Source: Deltaproteobacteria bacterium
GTDB lineage: Bacteria; Desulfobacterota; Desulfobacteria; Desulfobacterales; Desulfosarcinaceae
Length of the DNA stretch: 64,000 nucleotides
Assembly: GCA_002747175.1 (NCBI GenBank)
Contig: PDTK01000028.1
Coordinates: forward strand, 62,001-126,000
Direction: 5' to 3'
Positions within the stretch are counted from its first letter, which is position 1. Every line of letters begins with the position of its first letter. Below the pieces are notes generated by a model. It ran no database searches. It saw only the letters and a list, made by a program, of their open reading frames with translations, and had not been told where the DNA came from. This document shows positions 8,906 to 17,832 of the stretch, one piece after another. Position numbers and translations under genes: made by a program.

Positions 8906-9880
8906 TCAGGCATGCTTAATATAATCAATGACCTGCTGCAAAATAAAATCCAGGCTCTTGTCAGGTGTGCAGCCGGTCACCCGGTCCAGTTTCTCGGTGC
9001 ATGGCACCCGTCTTTGTAAATCTTCGAAATCTTTACCAAATGCCTGGTCATAAGGAATCATCTGGATTGTCGACGAAGAGCCTGTCATATCGATGATTTT
9101 TTGGGCCAGGGCTTGAATGCTGATCTCTTCGATTCCCCCGATATTGAAAACTTCGCCGGTTGCCTCGTCGGCCTGCATCAGATTCATCAGGGCCGTCACC
9201 ACATCCTGGACATAGGTGAACGTACGCGTCTGCGTGCCGTCGCCGAAGACGGTGATGGGCTCGTTTTTCAAGGCCTGCCCCACGAATCGGGGAATGACCA
9301 TGCCGTAGGCACCGGTCTGCCTGGGCCCCACCGTGTTGAACAAACGGGCGATGACGACCTCTAACCCGGTGGTCCGGTGATAAGCCAGGGCCGTGAACTC
9401 ATCCATCAATTTGGATGCCGCATAACTCCAGCGGAATTTACTGGACGGTCCGTAAATGATGTTGTCGGTTTCAACCAGCGGTGCATGCAGGTGTTTGCCG
9501 TACACCTCGGAGGTGGACGCGATCAAAACCCGCTTTCTGAACTTGTCGCACATCTCCAGCACCTTTTCGGTGCCCCGGATGTTGGTGAAAATCGACTCCA
9601 GTGGCTTCTTCAGGATGGTCTGCACGCCCACGGCCGCGGCCAGATGGTAGACCCGGTCGCAGATGCCGGTGAGTTCCAGCATCAGGTCATGATTAAAAAT
9701 GGTGTTGATATTTACAAAAAATCTGTTCCGGTATTGGGGGGCATCCTGCAGGAAGCGGATATTGTCCATGGATCCGGTGGACAAATCGTCGATAATATAA
9801 ACGTCATCACCTTGCTTCAGGCAATGTTCGGCCAGATGTGAACCGATGAAACCGGCTCCGCCGGTAATCAGGGCGCGCAA
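8906..9880 (-). CDS. NAD-dependent nucleotide-sugar epimerase/decarboxylase
   Basis: Extended SDR enzyme of 324 residues. The NAD-binding GGAGFIGSHL (7-16), the catalytic serine region ASTSEVYG (121-128) and the YxxxK pair Tyr153/Lys157 in WSYAASK are visible, along with RLFNTVGPRQ. The closest family feel is UDP-glucuronate decarboxylase or UDP-glucose 4-epimerase; the substrate cannot be fixed from sequence alone. The start is TTG at 9880 preceded by GGGAGA. It ends six bases before the WecA-type gene, so the two are co-transcribed. Confidence 0.9.
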   Translation of the reverse strand: MRALITGGAGFIGSHLAEHCLKQGDDVYIIDDLSTGSMDNIRFLQDAPQYRNRFFVNINTIFNHDLMLELTGICDRVYHLAAAVGVQTILKKPLESIFTNIRGTEKVLEMCDKFRKRVLIASTSEVYGKHLHAPLVETDNIIYGPSSKFRWSYAASKLMDEFTALAYHRTTGLEVVIARLFNTVGPRQTGAYGMVIPRFVGQALKNEPITVFGDGTQTRTFTYVQDVVTALMNLMQADEATGEVFNIGGIEEISIQALAQKIIDMTGSSSTIQMIPYDQAFGKDFEDLQRRVPCTEKLDRVTGCTPDKSLDFILQQVIDYIKHA

Positions 9881-10086
9881 TGGAAGTCTCCCTTTTATAT
9901 ATAATACGGTAAAAGCGGCATGATTGTCCTATTGTTGACCGCTTTGTAAAATGATATTTTTTAGCCACGATAACGATCGTCCGTCCAGAAATAGGCAAAT
10001 ATTGGTCATTTCCGGATGCGCATTAACTACTTCCCAAACGATTTTAGAGCAAGCGCTATTTTGTATTTTTTTTCATAGGCTGCCTG

Positions 10087-10986
10087 TCAGCTGTTTTTAC
10101 GTCTTATCCGGGACAAGATCATTTTCACGAAATTCACGACCGCCGCAAGCATGAACCTCAGCATCAGCGCAATGGCGGTGACAGGCGTAAACAGGGAATA
10201 AGGCCAACCGGCATATTTGTCATACAGCCGATAGCAGCTCCGGTGAAAATGATAATTTGAAAACAGAGGCCGTGTATTGCTGCTTTTGGCTCCCAGATGA
10301 ATCACCCGGGCCTTCGGCAGATACACGATGTCCCATCCGGCATCTTTGGTTCGGCGGCACAGATCCGTGTCTTCCCAATACAGGAAAAAACGCTCGTCGA
10401 ACCCATTGACCTGCGCGATTGCCTCTCGGCGGGCGATCATACATGCCCCAGATACCCAATCGACGCCCATAGGCGACTGGCCGTCACTATCGATCGTCAG
10501 GATATTGGCCCGGGTAATGGAATTATTGGGATAAAGACGGGTGATTGGCGAATTCCGTCCGAAAAAGGAGGTCAGGGGCGTTGGAAAGGATCTGGCGGAT
10601 CCTTGTACACCACCACCATCATCCAGAATCATGGGACCGAGAATGCCCACTGTCGGGTGCCGGTCCATGTAATCAATGGCGGTTGGCAGAAAGCCATTGA
10701 TTACCACCGAATCGGGATTCAGCAAAATGACGTATGGCGAGACGCAGGACTGCAACACCTGGTTGATGGCCGAACCGAAGCCGATATTGTGCGCGTTGAT
10801 CGTCAAACGGACTTCAGGGAAGCGATTGCGCAAATCCTGGACACCATCGGTGGAAGCGTTGTCTGCCACGCGGACATTCAACTGAAATTCCGAAGGGATA
10901 TGGCGGTACAGGGAATCAAGGGATGCAAGCAGCCATTTCGTGCTATTGTAGTTCACATATATGATATCGACATTTATTTTGTTCAA
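10087..10986 (-). CDS. Glycosyltransferase family 2 (rhamnosyltransferase-like)
   Basis: Cytoplasmic GT-A enzyme of 299 residues. It has an N-terminal IIYVNYNS motif, VADNASTDG for nucleotide binding and VILLNPDSVV as the DXD-type metal site. GFDERFFLYWEDTDLCRRT is the typical acceptor-side motif of WbbL/RfbN-like enzymes (the ED pair supplies the base). A C-terminal hydrophobic stretch (VTAIALMLRFMLAAVVNF) probably anchors it. The start is a TTG at 10986 with a weak ribosome binding site. The donor sugar is unknown. Confidence 0.88.
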   Translation of the reverse strand: MNKINVDIIYVNYNSTKWLLASLDSLYRHIPSEFQLNVRVADNASTDGVQDLRNRFPEVRLTINAHNIGFGSAINQVLQSCVSPYVILLNPDSVVINGFLPTAIDYMDRHPTVGILGPMILDDGGGVQGSARSFPTPLTSFFGRNSPITRLYPNNSITRANILTIDSDGQSPMGVDWVSGACMIARREAIAQVNGFDERFFLYWEDTDLCRRTKDAGWDIVYLPKARVIHLGAKSSNTRPLFSNYHFHRSCYRLYDKYAGWPYSLFTPVTAIALMLRFMLAAVVNFVKMILSRIRRKNS

Positions 10987-11045
10987 TGGAGATTCCGTCT
11001 CGTTTCGTACTGCCGTCCCCCACGGATAGCGTGTACTGCTTTAAT

Positions 11046-11087
11046 CGTGCCGGTTCACGGGGCAGAAACAGCCAATACATTGTAAAG
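11046..11087 (+). repeat. Left-end fragment of repeat R1 inside a gene end
   Basis: CGTGCCGGTTCACGGGGCAG, AACAGCCAATAC and TTGTAAAG match the left part of R1 at 13712 and 15466 (GTACCTGTTCACGGG, GCAGCCAATACCTGTAA). It overlaps the last codons and stop of the O-antigen-ligase gene on the other strand, so the repeat appears to supply that protein's C-terminus. Confidence 0.5.
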
Positions 11088-12860
11088 CCTGTCGGCACGC
11101 TGATGATAGTGGTCGGCGGCATGCGTATTTCCTGCTGCGGCCAGACATACTGCGGCGTTGTTCAACGAATGCCAGTGCATGGGATGGTCCCGGGTCGCAG
11201 CCACAAAGCACTTGGCTGCCAGATGCACCCGGCCGGACCGATGGTGCAGCATTCCTTCATACCATGCAAGGGGTACGGCTGCCGGATCCAGCGTGTACAG
11301 CCCTGTACGGGCCCTGTATAGTAGATCAATCGCCGCTTCCCGGTGATCGGCTTTCATCGCATCCATCGCTTGATTGAAATAACGGTCTGACCGGTACCGG
11401 CTCAGGCCGACCATCACACAGGCCGTACAGATGGCAATGCCCAATATAAGTGGCCACCGCTTGTCCTTGCAAAAGGATGTGACGACGCTCGTTTCCGTAT
11501 CATCACCGATGGCAAGGATCAACGCCGACATGAGTGCCAGGAATACATTGTGAAAAATGCGTTCACGGGGAAAGCTGAAGCAGCTGATGACCATGAACCC
11601 CACGACACCGAACAGCATGCAGGCGGCCAATTGCCTGGTCTGTTTGGCGTTGCATCGACGAAGCAGTCCGATGCAACGCTGCAAAAGGATCCCGAAAAAA
11701 AAGAGCAGGCAGGTCAGTCCGGGAAAACCGGTTTCGACCAAGACCCATAGGAAATCGTTGTGCGGCCGGGTAAAAACCGACTCATAGGAAATGCCGTCGG
11801 ACACAAACTGCCGGTGGATGGCCCCATATTCCGGCAGGCGCAGCTTCCATTGTCCGGGTCCGATCCCGATCCAGGGGTGGTCCGCAACCATACGCGTCGT
11901 CTGCAACCATAAAAAATACCGGTCCTGAATCGACGCTTTGGAAAGAAGCGGATGGGATTCCGACGGGATGAAAGCATGCGTTGCAATCCATCCGACCCAC
12001 CCTCCGCACAACACAAGGCAAGGTATCAAGACGACATATCGTTTATAAGGCACCGGGTGACAGGACCGCCAGACAGGTCCCCGTATTTTTTTGATCACGG
12101 CCGGCCGTATGGTGCCTGGCCGCCCAAAGGCCAGGGCCATTGCCGCCGCCAAGGCGGCCACCAGGATGGCCAGCCACACGGATCGTGTCCGGGTAACGAT
12201 GATGATGGTGATAGACAGAAAAAGACCGAGTGCGGACAACAATCGCCACCGCCCCCGATACAGAACCAATCCGCACAGGAAAAACGGTATGAACAAAAAG
12301 AGAGCGGAGGCGTACAGGTTTTTGTTGCCCATGGTGCCATAAACGTCAAAATGGCCGGGCAGGTTCAGCCATCCCGGGATCAGCCACTGAATCCACCCGA
12401 TCAAACTGAAAACCGTACCGGCTACAATAATGGATTGGATCAGCCGGGAGATCCGTTGCAAATCGGAATGCAACACCCAAACGGCACCACAGGTGAACGT
12501 GACGTATAGAACTCCTTTCAACCATTCAAAAAATCCCTCGCCCATGTTGACTGCCTGAGTCAGCGCCAACAGGGATATCAGTAGGGACAGCTCCATGACG
12601 ACGAATAAGGGCTCGCCGGAAAAGACTGCCGATCTTTTGGCACGCAATCGCGGGGGAATGATCAGCATGGACACAAATAGCCCCAGGGAGACCACCCCCA
12701 AAGCCACAAAACGCGGTGTCAGCAGGGGATCGGCTGTTTCGAACGAGATCAAAAACGGGATAACGAAAACGCTGCCGACAATCAATATCCACAAATCGAT
12801 CAGTGTGCTAAATGGCCGGCCGTTATCCCCTCGGTGCTTTTTCAGTGCCTTCTGATGCAT
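11055..12860 (-). CDS. O-antigen ligase/polymerase-like membrane protein with TPR tail
   Basis: Polytopic protein of about 600 residues with around twelve membrane segments. It contains the Wzy_C/WaaL hallmark periplasmic loop RPHNDFLWVLVETGFPGL, preceded by GIGPGQWKLRLPEY. The C-terminal 120 residues are soluble and TPR-like (YFNQAMDAMKADHREAAIDL, AWYEGMLHHRSGRVHLAAKC), as in many deltaproteobacterial O-antigen ligases. I prefer ATG 12860; TTG 12869 is possible. It may ligate polymer to lipid A-core or polymerise repeat units, and sequence alone does not decide. Its extreme 3' end overlaps a repeat fragment. Confidence 0.8.
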   Translation of the reverse strand: MHQKALKKHRGDNGRPFSTLIDLWILIVGSVFVIPFLISFETADPLLTPRFVALGVVSLGLFVSMLIIPPRLRAKRSAVFSGEPLFVVMELSLLISLLALTQAVNMGEGFFEWLKGVLYVTFTCGAVWVLHSDLQRISRLIQSIIVAGTVFSLIGWIQWLIPGWLNLPGHFDVYGTMGNKNLYASALFLFIPFFLCGLVLYRGRWRLLSALGLFLSITIIIVTRTRSVWLAILVAALAAAMALAFGRPGTIRPAVIKKIRGPVWRSCHPVPYKRYVVLIPCLVLCGGWVGWIATHAFIPSESHPLLSKASIQDRYFLWLQTTRMVADHPWIGIGPGQWKLRLPEYGAIHRQFVSDGISYESVFTRPHNDFLWVLVETGFPGLTCLLFFFGILLQRCIGLLRRCNAKQTRQLAACMLFGVVGFMVISCFSFPRERIFHNVFLALMSALILAIGDDTETSVVTSFCKDKRWPLILGIAICTACVMVGLSRYRSDRYFNQAMDAMKADHREAAIDLLYRARTGLYTLDPAAVPLAWYEGMLHHRSGRVHLAAKCFVAATRDHPMHWHSLNNAAVCLAAAGNTHAADHYHQRADRLYNVLAVSAP

Positions 12861-12956
12861 GATGGTCAATCAGGTAACATCGATTCATCGTCGTGCCGGC
12901 AGCATCCCCATCAACAGATGCCACCTGACAGCCGACGAAACTTTTAAAGCGATTGT

Positions 12957-13478
12957 TCAATTTGTTGTAGTCGGTGTCCCTTGAATGAATTGTCGGTCTG
13001 CCCCGGATATGCCACCAGGCGGGTGATCGGCGCCCTCATCAGCCATGCGGCTGTACTTGAGGGCCTGCTTGAACCAGTCGTGACTGGACTGTGGATCGAA
13101 CGGTTCCGAACGATTGTCATGAATGGAGGAGGTGGGAGTGCTGTCCGTCGACGAAGCATAGGTGGAAATGACAATTGCTTTGTTTCGGTCATCCCAGACA
13201 ATCGTCGAATTAAACGGTCTGAGAATCTCTCGAATCGCCTCGTCAAGGGGTAGATTGTCAATCATCCCGCTAACGGGAACATCACGGTCCGTCCCGCTGA
13301 CCACAATCGTTAATCCGCTGGCATGCGACAAACGCTGAAATACACTCGAGAGGGGCTCATTATCATAAGCAAGGGTGATGCCTTTGGTGGTCGCGGTCGT
13401 CAACACCGGCATTGCGGTCCCTAGGACGATAAGGCCGCATAGCAGAGCGTATATACTTATATTATTTGGGTTAGCCAT
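12957..13478 (-). CDS. Exported protein with secretin/TonB N-terminal (STN) domain
   Basis: A signal peptide (ALLCGLIVLGTAMPVLTTA) is followed by an STN-like fold at about residues 33-105. Its markers are LSSVFQRLSHASGLTIVVSG, LPLDEAIREIL and NKAIVIST, which resemble the short domain at the start of secretins and FecA-type receptors. The remaining ~65 residues are low-complexity and lack a secretin or barrel domain. At 173 residues it is an orphan STN protein in the periplasm. It lies upstream of the O-antigen ligase gene and its role is unknown. Confidence 0.7.
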   Translation of the reverse strand: MANPNNISIYALLCGLIVLGTAMPVLTTATTKGITLAYDNEPLSSVFQRLSHASGLTIVVSGTDRDVPVSGMIDNLPLDEAIREILRPFNSTIVWDDRNKAIVISTYASSTDSTPTSSIHDNRSEPFDPQSSHDWFKQALKYSRMADEGADHPPGGISGADRQFIQGTPTTTN

Positions 13479-13711
13479 GGTGTTCTTTCATCCATTTCAT
13501 ACACGCGTTCAGGATCGCCGTCGGCATTTTTTTTTGACCATGGTCACTAAATGTGAGCTGCTTTTTTGAGAGCATCCGTTGCCCACTGGTTAAATACATG
13601 GCCAACAAATATTCGATCTTCGTTATCATACTCTATACGAGCAACATAGCCTTATTTATAACCTGATAGTATGATTCCATGTTGAATAGTTATCCTTTTT
13701 GCATATGTACC

Positions 13712-13858
13712 GTACCTGTTCACGGGGTAGAAGCAGCCAATACCTGTAAAGCACAGCCGGTAAGCGTTTGCAGGGCGCCGCAGATGCGCGGCTTCGGGCA
13801 CGCAGACGTATGGGTCCATACTTCAACTGCCCGGTAACAAAGCAGATACGGTGCCCTC
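13712..13858 (+). repeat. Dispersed palindromic repeat R1, copy 2
   Basis: Contains GTACCTGTTCACGGGGTAG, AGCAGCCAATACCTGTAAAG, GGTAAGCGTTTGCAGGGC, GCAGATGCGCGGCTTCGGGC, ACGTATGGGTCCATACTT, GGTAACAAAGCAGATACGG and TGCCCT. It is closely similar to the copy at 15466 and to the inverted copy at 4044. It occupies the centre of the 427-base gap between the STN gene and the YitT gene; apart from AT-rich flanks I see nothing else there. Confidence 0.7.
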
Positions 13859-13905
13859 TTTCCCGGAAGGGTAAAAAATGAAAAAATTTGAGAACCCGAT
13901 ACCCG

Positions 13906-14769
13906 TTAGTAGATCTTCCGCTTGTTGAAATTGGAGCCAATCACGTCATAGCTGTTTTCAACGATGAACAAGGCGTGGTCGTCGATGCTGAAGACGGCCT
14001 CTTCCAGCCGTTTTAGCAGGATATTGTTGGTAATGGCCATGATAATATCCTTTTTTTTACCGGAATAGGCACCCTTGCCATGAATGAAGGTGGCCCCCAG
14101 TTTGAGCCGATCCTTCATTTCCCTGACGATCTCGTTTGGCATCTCGCTGATAATATAGACGACCTTGCGCTGGTTGAACATGGTCAGCGAATAATCCAGA
14201 GCGCTGGAGGTCACGAAGGTGAGAATAATCGAAGCGATTACAATATCACTGCTGTACAATGAAATAACCATGGCAAACAATATCGTGTTGAACAGCAAAA
14301 AGGTCTTACCGATGCCGATGTTGAACTTCTTGTAGAGAATGATGGCAATTATATCCAATCCCCCGGCAGAACCTATGGAGCGCAGCAGCACCCCGCTGCC
14401 GATACCAATGATGAATCCCCCGGTAATGGCGGCGTAGAGCTGATTCCGGATACCAAAATCAAGATGAATTGTCTCGGCAGCGATGGAGATCACCGCTACG
14501 GCGTAAACGGTGTAGAGCACGAAACGCCTGCTGATGAATTTCCAGCCCAAAATACAAAGCGGTATATTGAGCGCCGCATACCAGACACCGGGAGATAGCG
14601 TCCCCAATTGGTAATAGAGAAACAGTCCAAGCCCGTAAAGCCCGCCGGGAATGAAGCTGTGGTGTATGACCACGGCGTTCATGCCGATGATCAGAATAAT
14701 GGCACCGCTGGTTAAAAGAAACAGATTCCAGAGAATGGAAAAACACGAATTTTTGGCTGACAAGGCCAT
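13906..14769 (-). CDS. YitT family membrane protein (DUF2179 C-terminus)
   Basis: Has five hydrophobic helices in the first ~180 residues, including ILIIGMNAVVIHHSFIPGG and GFIIGIGSGVLLRSIGSAGG with the family motif GGLDIIAIIL. The C-terminal DUF2179 domain reads KVVYIISEMPNEIVREM, RGAT-like KLGATFIHGKGAYSG and KDIIMAITN. The 287-residue length fits. ATG 14769 is chosen because GGAGG lies seven bases upstream; a longer frame to 14904 has no support. YitT proteins are probable transporters or their regulators; substrate unknown. Confidence 0.88.
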   Translation of the reverse strand: MALSAKNSCFSILWNLFLLTSGAIILIIGMNAVVIHHSFIPGGLYGLGLFLYYQLGTLSPGVWYAALNIPLCILGWKFISRRFVLYTVYAVAVISIAAETIHLDFGIRNQLYAAITGGFIIGIGSGVLLRSIGSAGGLDIIAIILYKKFNIGIGKTFLLFNTILFAMVISLYSSDIVIASIILTFVTSSALDYSLTMFNQRKVVYIISEMPNEIVREMKDRLKLGATFIHGKGAYSGKKKDIIMAITNNILLKRLEEAVFSIDDHALFIVENSYDVIGSNFNKRKIY

Positions 14770-14944
14770 GGTAAGTACCTCCGCAAAAACGTATCGTAAT
14801 GGCAATACCTTATCATGGACAATAAATCCCGGCCTCGCAAAAGCCGGAAGGGGATCAGAGCCAGGGATGAAGCCGTAGCACGTTACCGCGATATCCCCTG
14901 GCAACGAGGGAGCTGGCTCGCGCCAGCTTTACCGGGTAAAAAAA

Positions 14945-14968
14945 GGGCAGAGACGTTAAGCCCTGCCC
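14945..14968 (-). terminator. Intrinsic terminator after the PEP-CTERM remnant
   Basis: On the minus strand GGGCAG (plus 14963-14968) pairs with CTGCCC (plus 14945-14950) around a 12-base loop and is followed directly by TTTTTTT. It sits about 40 bases past the end of the decayed PEP-CTERM reading frame, as expected for that former gene. Confidence 0.7.
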
Positions 14969-14989
14969 AATGAAAACGGAAAAGGAATT

Positions 14990-15239
14990 GTATCTTATTT
15001 TTTCTTCTGCGCACCAGTACAAAACCGGCAAGTCCGGCGCCAAGGAGCCAGCCTGCGACAGGAACCGGCACCGCGTTTTCAACCGAATTCTATATATGAA
15101 TTGTATTCAAAATCAAATACGGGCTTTGGTCCCCAACATTTACCCAGGCCTCCATATACACCAAAATGTTTACAGAAACCGGTTCTATCCGTGCCGTATT
15201 TCCATTTATTTTGAACATGTTTCCATCCGACCCTTGTTA
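14990..15239 (-). pseudogene. Decayed PEP-CTERM sorted protein gene
   Basis: Minus-strand translation gives a C-terminal exosortase signal: VPVPVAGWLLGAGLAGFV, a hydrophobic helix after a VPVP variant of PEP, then LVRRRKNK. The same frame upstream reads INGNTARIEPVSVNILVYME and AWVNVGDQSPYLILNT, then a TAG stop about seven codons before the signal. Past the arginine cluster the frame runs on for ~35 residues; one extra A in the AAAAAA run would restore a stop right after RRRKK. A nonsense change plus an indel, with no start, indicate decay. A good terminator is retained at 14945. Confidence 0.65.
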
Positions 15240-15268
15240 AATTGTTGAACGATGGAGCGAAACAATCC

Positions 15269-15287
15269 GCGAACCGTTTCGGTTCGC
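15269..15287. other. Tight perfect hairpin
   Basis: GCGAACCG at 15269-15276 pairs with CGGTTCGC at 15280-15287 around TTT. It lies in the gene-free stretch 15240-15797, which otherwise holds an R1 repeat copy and the leader of arcB. There is no T-run on either side, so it is not a standard terminator. Confidence 0.4.
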
Positions 15288-15465
15288 CTGGAGGGAGAAT
15301 GACCGGTGCCTTAATTTACTACAACCCGGTTGTCAAGGAAAAAAGTACAAGATCCTGTAGCTGCTTCGATATGGCCGAGGGAATTGCCGAACCCCCGGTG
15401 TTGAAAAAGCCGGAGGGCATCAGAGCAGGGCATGTCCCAAAACCGCGCCGATGAAAAAAACATAT

Positions 15466-15625
15466 GTACCTGTTCACGGGTTAGAAGCAGCCAATACCTG
15501 TAACACACAGCCGGTAAGCGTTTACTCAGGTGCCGTAGATGCACGGCTTCGGGCACGCCAGACGTATGGGTCATACTTCAAGCGATCGGTAACAAAGCAG
15601 ATACGGTGCCCTGTGAACGCCTACA
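15466..15625 (+). repeat. Dispersed palindromic repeat R1, copy 3
   Basis: The fullest copy. It has GTACCTGTTCACGGGTTAG, AGCAGCCAATACCTGTAA, CGGTAAGCGTTTACTCAGG, TGCCGTAGATGCACGGC, TTCGGGCACGCC, ACGTATGGGTCATACTT, GGTAACAAAGCAGATACGG and TGCCCTGTGAACGCCTAC. The outer arms are partly complementary, and inner GTGCC...GGGCAC and AGTATG/CATACT-type arms could form further stems. It lies upstream of arcB with no open frame of its own. Confidence 0.7.
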
Positions 15626-15797
15626 AACATACTGCCAGGTTTTACCTGATACTTGACCATTGATTTATTGACAACCAGATGCCTTGATTTTGCAACAATA
15701 AGGTAATAGTCTCCTTACCACAATCAGCAAATCCATTCCAACCGCCGCCCTTCACAAGGCACGAAACAAAAAACACGACTTCACGAAAGGATCCGTC

Positions 15798-16799
15798 ATG
15801 GCATTCAATCTCCGCAACCGAAGCTTTTTGAAATTGCTGGACTTTACCCCCGAAGAAATCAGATTTCTGCTGGACCTGTCCGCCGATCTGAAAAAAGCCA
15901 AATATGCCGGCGTCGAACGGCAGCGTTTGAAGGGCAAAAATATCGCCCTTATTTTCGAAAAATCATCTACACGGACCCGTTGTGCCTTCGAAACGGCAGC
16001 CTACGACCAGGGCGCCCGTGTCACCTACCTGGGACCCAGCGGTTCCCAGATGGGATCCAAGGAAACCATGAAAGACACCGCGCGGGTGCTGGGCCGTATG
16101 TATGACGGGATCGAATACCGCGGTTTCGCGCAGGAAATGGTCGAGCTCCTGGCCGAACACTCCGGCGTGCCGGTATGGAACGGATTGACCAACGAATATC
16201 ATCCGACCCAGATCCTGGCTGACATTTTAACCATGATGGAACATACCGACAAGCCCTTGTCCCAGGTCTCTTTCGCTTATCTGGGCGACGCCCGCAACAA
16301 CATGGGCAACTCTCTTCTGGTCGGTGCCGCGAAACTGGGAATGGACTTCCGGTCCGTGGCTCCGGTAAGCGTACAGCCTGAAAAACAACTGGTGGACCAG
16401 GTCAGTGAAATCGCCAAAGAAACCGGCGCCAGGCTGACGATCACCGATGATCTGGACAGCGGCGTCAAAGGCTGCGACTTCCTCTACACAGACGTATGGG
16501 TTTCCATGGGCGAAGACGAATCGGTCTGGAAAGAACGTATCGACCTGCTGTTGCCTTACCAGGTCAACGCCGCCACCATGGAAAAGACCGGCAACCCCAA
16601 TGTCAAATTCCTGCACTGCCTGCCGTCGTTCCACAACCGCGACACGGTCATCGGGGAAGAAATCTATCAGAAATTCGGCATCGAGGCCATGGAAGTCACG
16701 GATGATGTTTTCGAGTCCCCCGCTTCCATCGTCTGGGACGAAGCCGAAAACCGTGCCCACACCATCAAGGCCGTCATGGTTGCCACGCTGGGCAGTTAG
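15798..16799 (+). CDS. arcB: Ornithine carbamoyltransferase (probably catabolic)
   Basis: Transfers carbamoyl between citrulline and ornithine. The carbamoyl-phosphate loop KSSTRTR (55-61), the [12 protein letters not shown] motif, the ornithine-binding region near SMGED and HCLPSFHN are all present. At 333 residues and with the N-terminus [20 protein letters not shown] it is closer to catabolic ArcB than to short anabolic ArgF. AAAGGA precedes the ATG. It is followed by arcC and arcA, so it most likely phosphorolyses citrulline to ornithine and carbamoyl phosphate. An additional biosynthetic role is possible. Confidence 0.95.
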   Translation: MAFNLRNRSFLKLLDFTPEEIRFLLDLSADLKKAKYAGVERQRLKGKNIALIFEKSSTRTRCAFETAAYDQGARVTYLGPSGSQMGSKETMKDTARVLGRMYDGIEYRGFAQEMVELLAEHSGVPVWNGLTNEYHPTQILADILTMMEHTDKPLSQVSFAYLGDARNNMGNSLLVGAAKLGMDFRSVAPVSVQPEKQLVDQVSEIAKETGARLTITDDLDSGVKGCDFLYTDVWVSMGEDESVWKERIDLLLPYQVNAATMEKTGNPNVKFLHCLPSFHNRDTVIGEEIYQKFGIEAMEVTDDVFESPASIVWDEAENRAHTIKAVMVATLGS

Positions 16800-16831
16800 G
16801 AAAGGTCAATTTTAGCAAATTACTTGTTCTT

Positions 16832-16855
16832 GCGCCGGTCTTAAACCACCGGCGC
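16832..16855 (+). promoter_or_regulatory. Intercistronic hairpin between arcB and arcC
   Basis: GCGCCGGT at 16832-16839 and ACCGGCGC at 16848-16855 form a perfect 8-base stem with the loop CTTAAACC. No T-run follows. It may protect or process the mRNA, setting different arcB and arcC levels; this is inferred from position only. Confidence 0.4.
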
Positions 16856-16877
16856 TCCCAAGCAGGAGAATTTATCG

Positions 16878-17807
16878 ATGAGCAACAAACCGATTTTACT
16901 GATCGCTTTCGGGGGCAACGCCCTGATCCAAAAAGGCCAGAGCGGCACTGCCAGTCAGCAGTTGTCCAACCTGAAAGCGCCATTGGAGCAACTGGCCAAG
17001 CTGTCCAAGGACTACCGCATCGTCATCACCCACGGTAACGGTCCCCAGGTTGGTAACCTGCTGCTGCAACAGGAAGCGTGCAAGGAAGTGCCCAGCATGC
17101 CCCTGGAAATCGTCGGCGCCATGACCCAGGGCCAGATCGGCTACATGATCGAATCCACCCTGGATACCGCCCTGATGGGGCTGGGCATCAACGACAAACG
17201 CTTCGTGACCCTGATCACCTATGTGGTCGTGGACGAGAACGATCCGGGATTTGCCAACCCCACCAAGCCCATCGGCCCCTTTTATACCCCTGAAGAGGCA
17301 AAAAAAGTTTCCTATCGCCTCAAGGAAACCGACAAGGGATTGCGCCGTGTGGTCGCTTCTCCGCGCCCGCAGACGATTATCGAACGCAATGAGATCAAAG
17401 ATCTGGTGGCAATGGATTACATCGTCATTTGCTGCGGCGGCGGCGGGATTCCGGTGGTCCGCAAGGGGCGTGAATTCGCCGGCGTAGAAGCGGTCATCGA
17501 CAAAGATCTGGCGACCTCCGTTCTGGGCGGTGAAATCAAGGCCGACCTGTTCGTCATCGCCACCGATGTCGACGGTGCCTACACCAATTGGGGCAAAGAC
17601 GACCAGACCCTGCTGAGAGACATCTCTCTGGATGAGCTTCGCAAACACAGCGACGCGGGACAGTTTTCGAGCGGATCCATGGGACCCAAGGTGCAGGCGA
17701 TTGCCGAATTTGTGGAAAACACAGGTAACCGCGGCATCATCTGTAACTTGGACGATATCACCGCAGCCATTGCCGGCAAGGTCGGCACCCAGGTGTCACG
17801 CGGATAA
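16878..17807 (+). CDS. arcC: Carbamate kinase
   Basis: Uses carbamoyl phosphate and ADP to make ATP, CO2 and ammonia, the energy-yielding last step of arginine fermentation. The AAK-fold motifs AFGGNALIQ at the N-terminus, THGNGPQVGNL, CCGGGGIPVV and VIDKDLATSVLG are visible, as are the Asp-rich ATDVDGAY and GSMGPKVQA. The length of 309 residues is typical. The start ATG has AGGAGA upstream. It sits between arcB and arcA in a tight plus-strand run. Confidence 0.96.
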   Translation: MSNKPILLIAFGGNALIQKGQSGTASQQLSNLKAPLEQLAKLSKDYRIVITHGNGPQVGNLLLQQEACKEVPSMPLEIVGAMTQGQIGYMIESTLDTALMGLGINDKRFVTLITYVVVDENDPGFANPTKPIGPFYTPEEAKKVSYRLKETDKGLRRVVASPRPQTIIERNEIKDLVAMDYIVICCGGGGIPVVRKGREFAGVEAVIDKDLATSVLGGEIKADLFVIATDVDGAYTNWGKDDQTLLRDISLDELRKHSDAGQFSSGSMGPKVQAIAEFVENTGNRGIICNLDDITAAIAGKVGTQVSRG

Positions 17808-17832
17808 TATATATAATATCCACAGGAAATTT

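Noticed and set aside
14770..14904. N-terminal extension of the YitT protein
   Set aside because: The 45 extra residues are not family-like and the ATG at 14769 has a strong ribosome binding site.
17632..17832. N-terminal extension of arginine deiminase overlapping arcC
   Set aside because: It lies entirely in another frame of arcC, and the ATG at 17833 gives the normal family length with a ribosome binding site.
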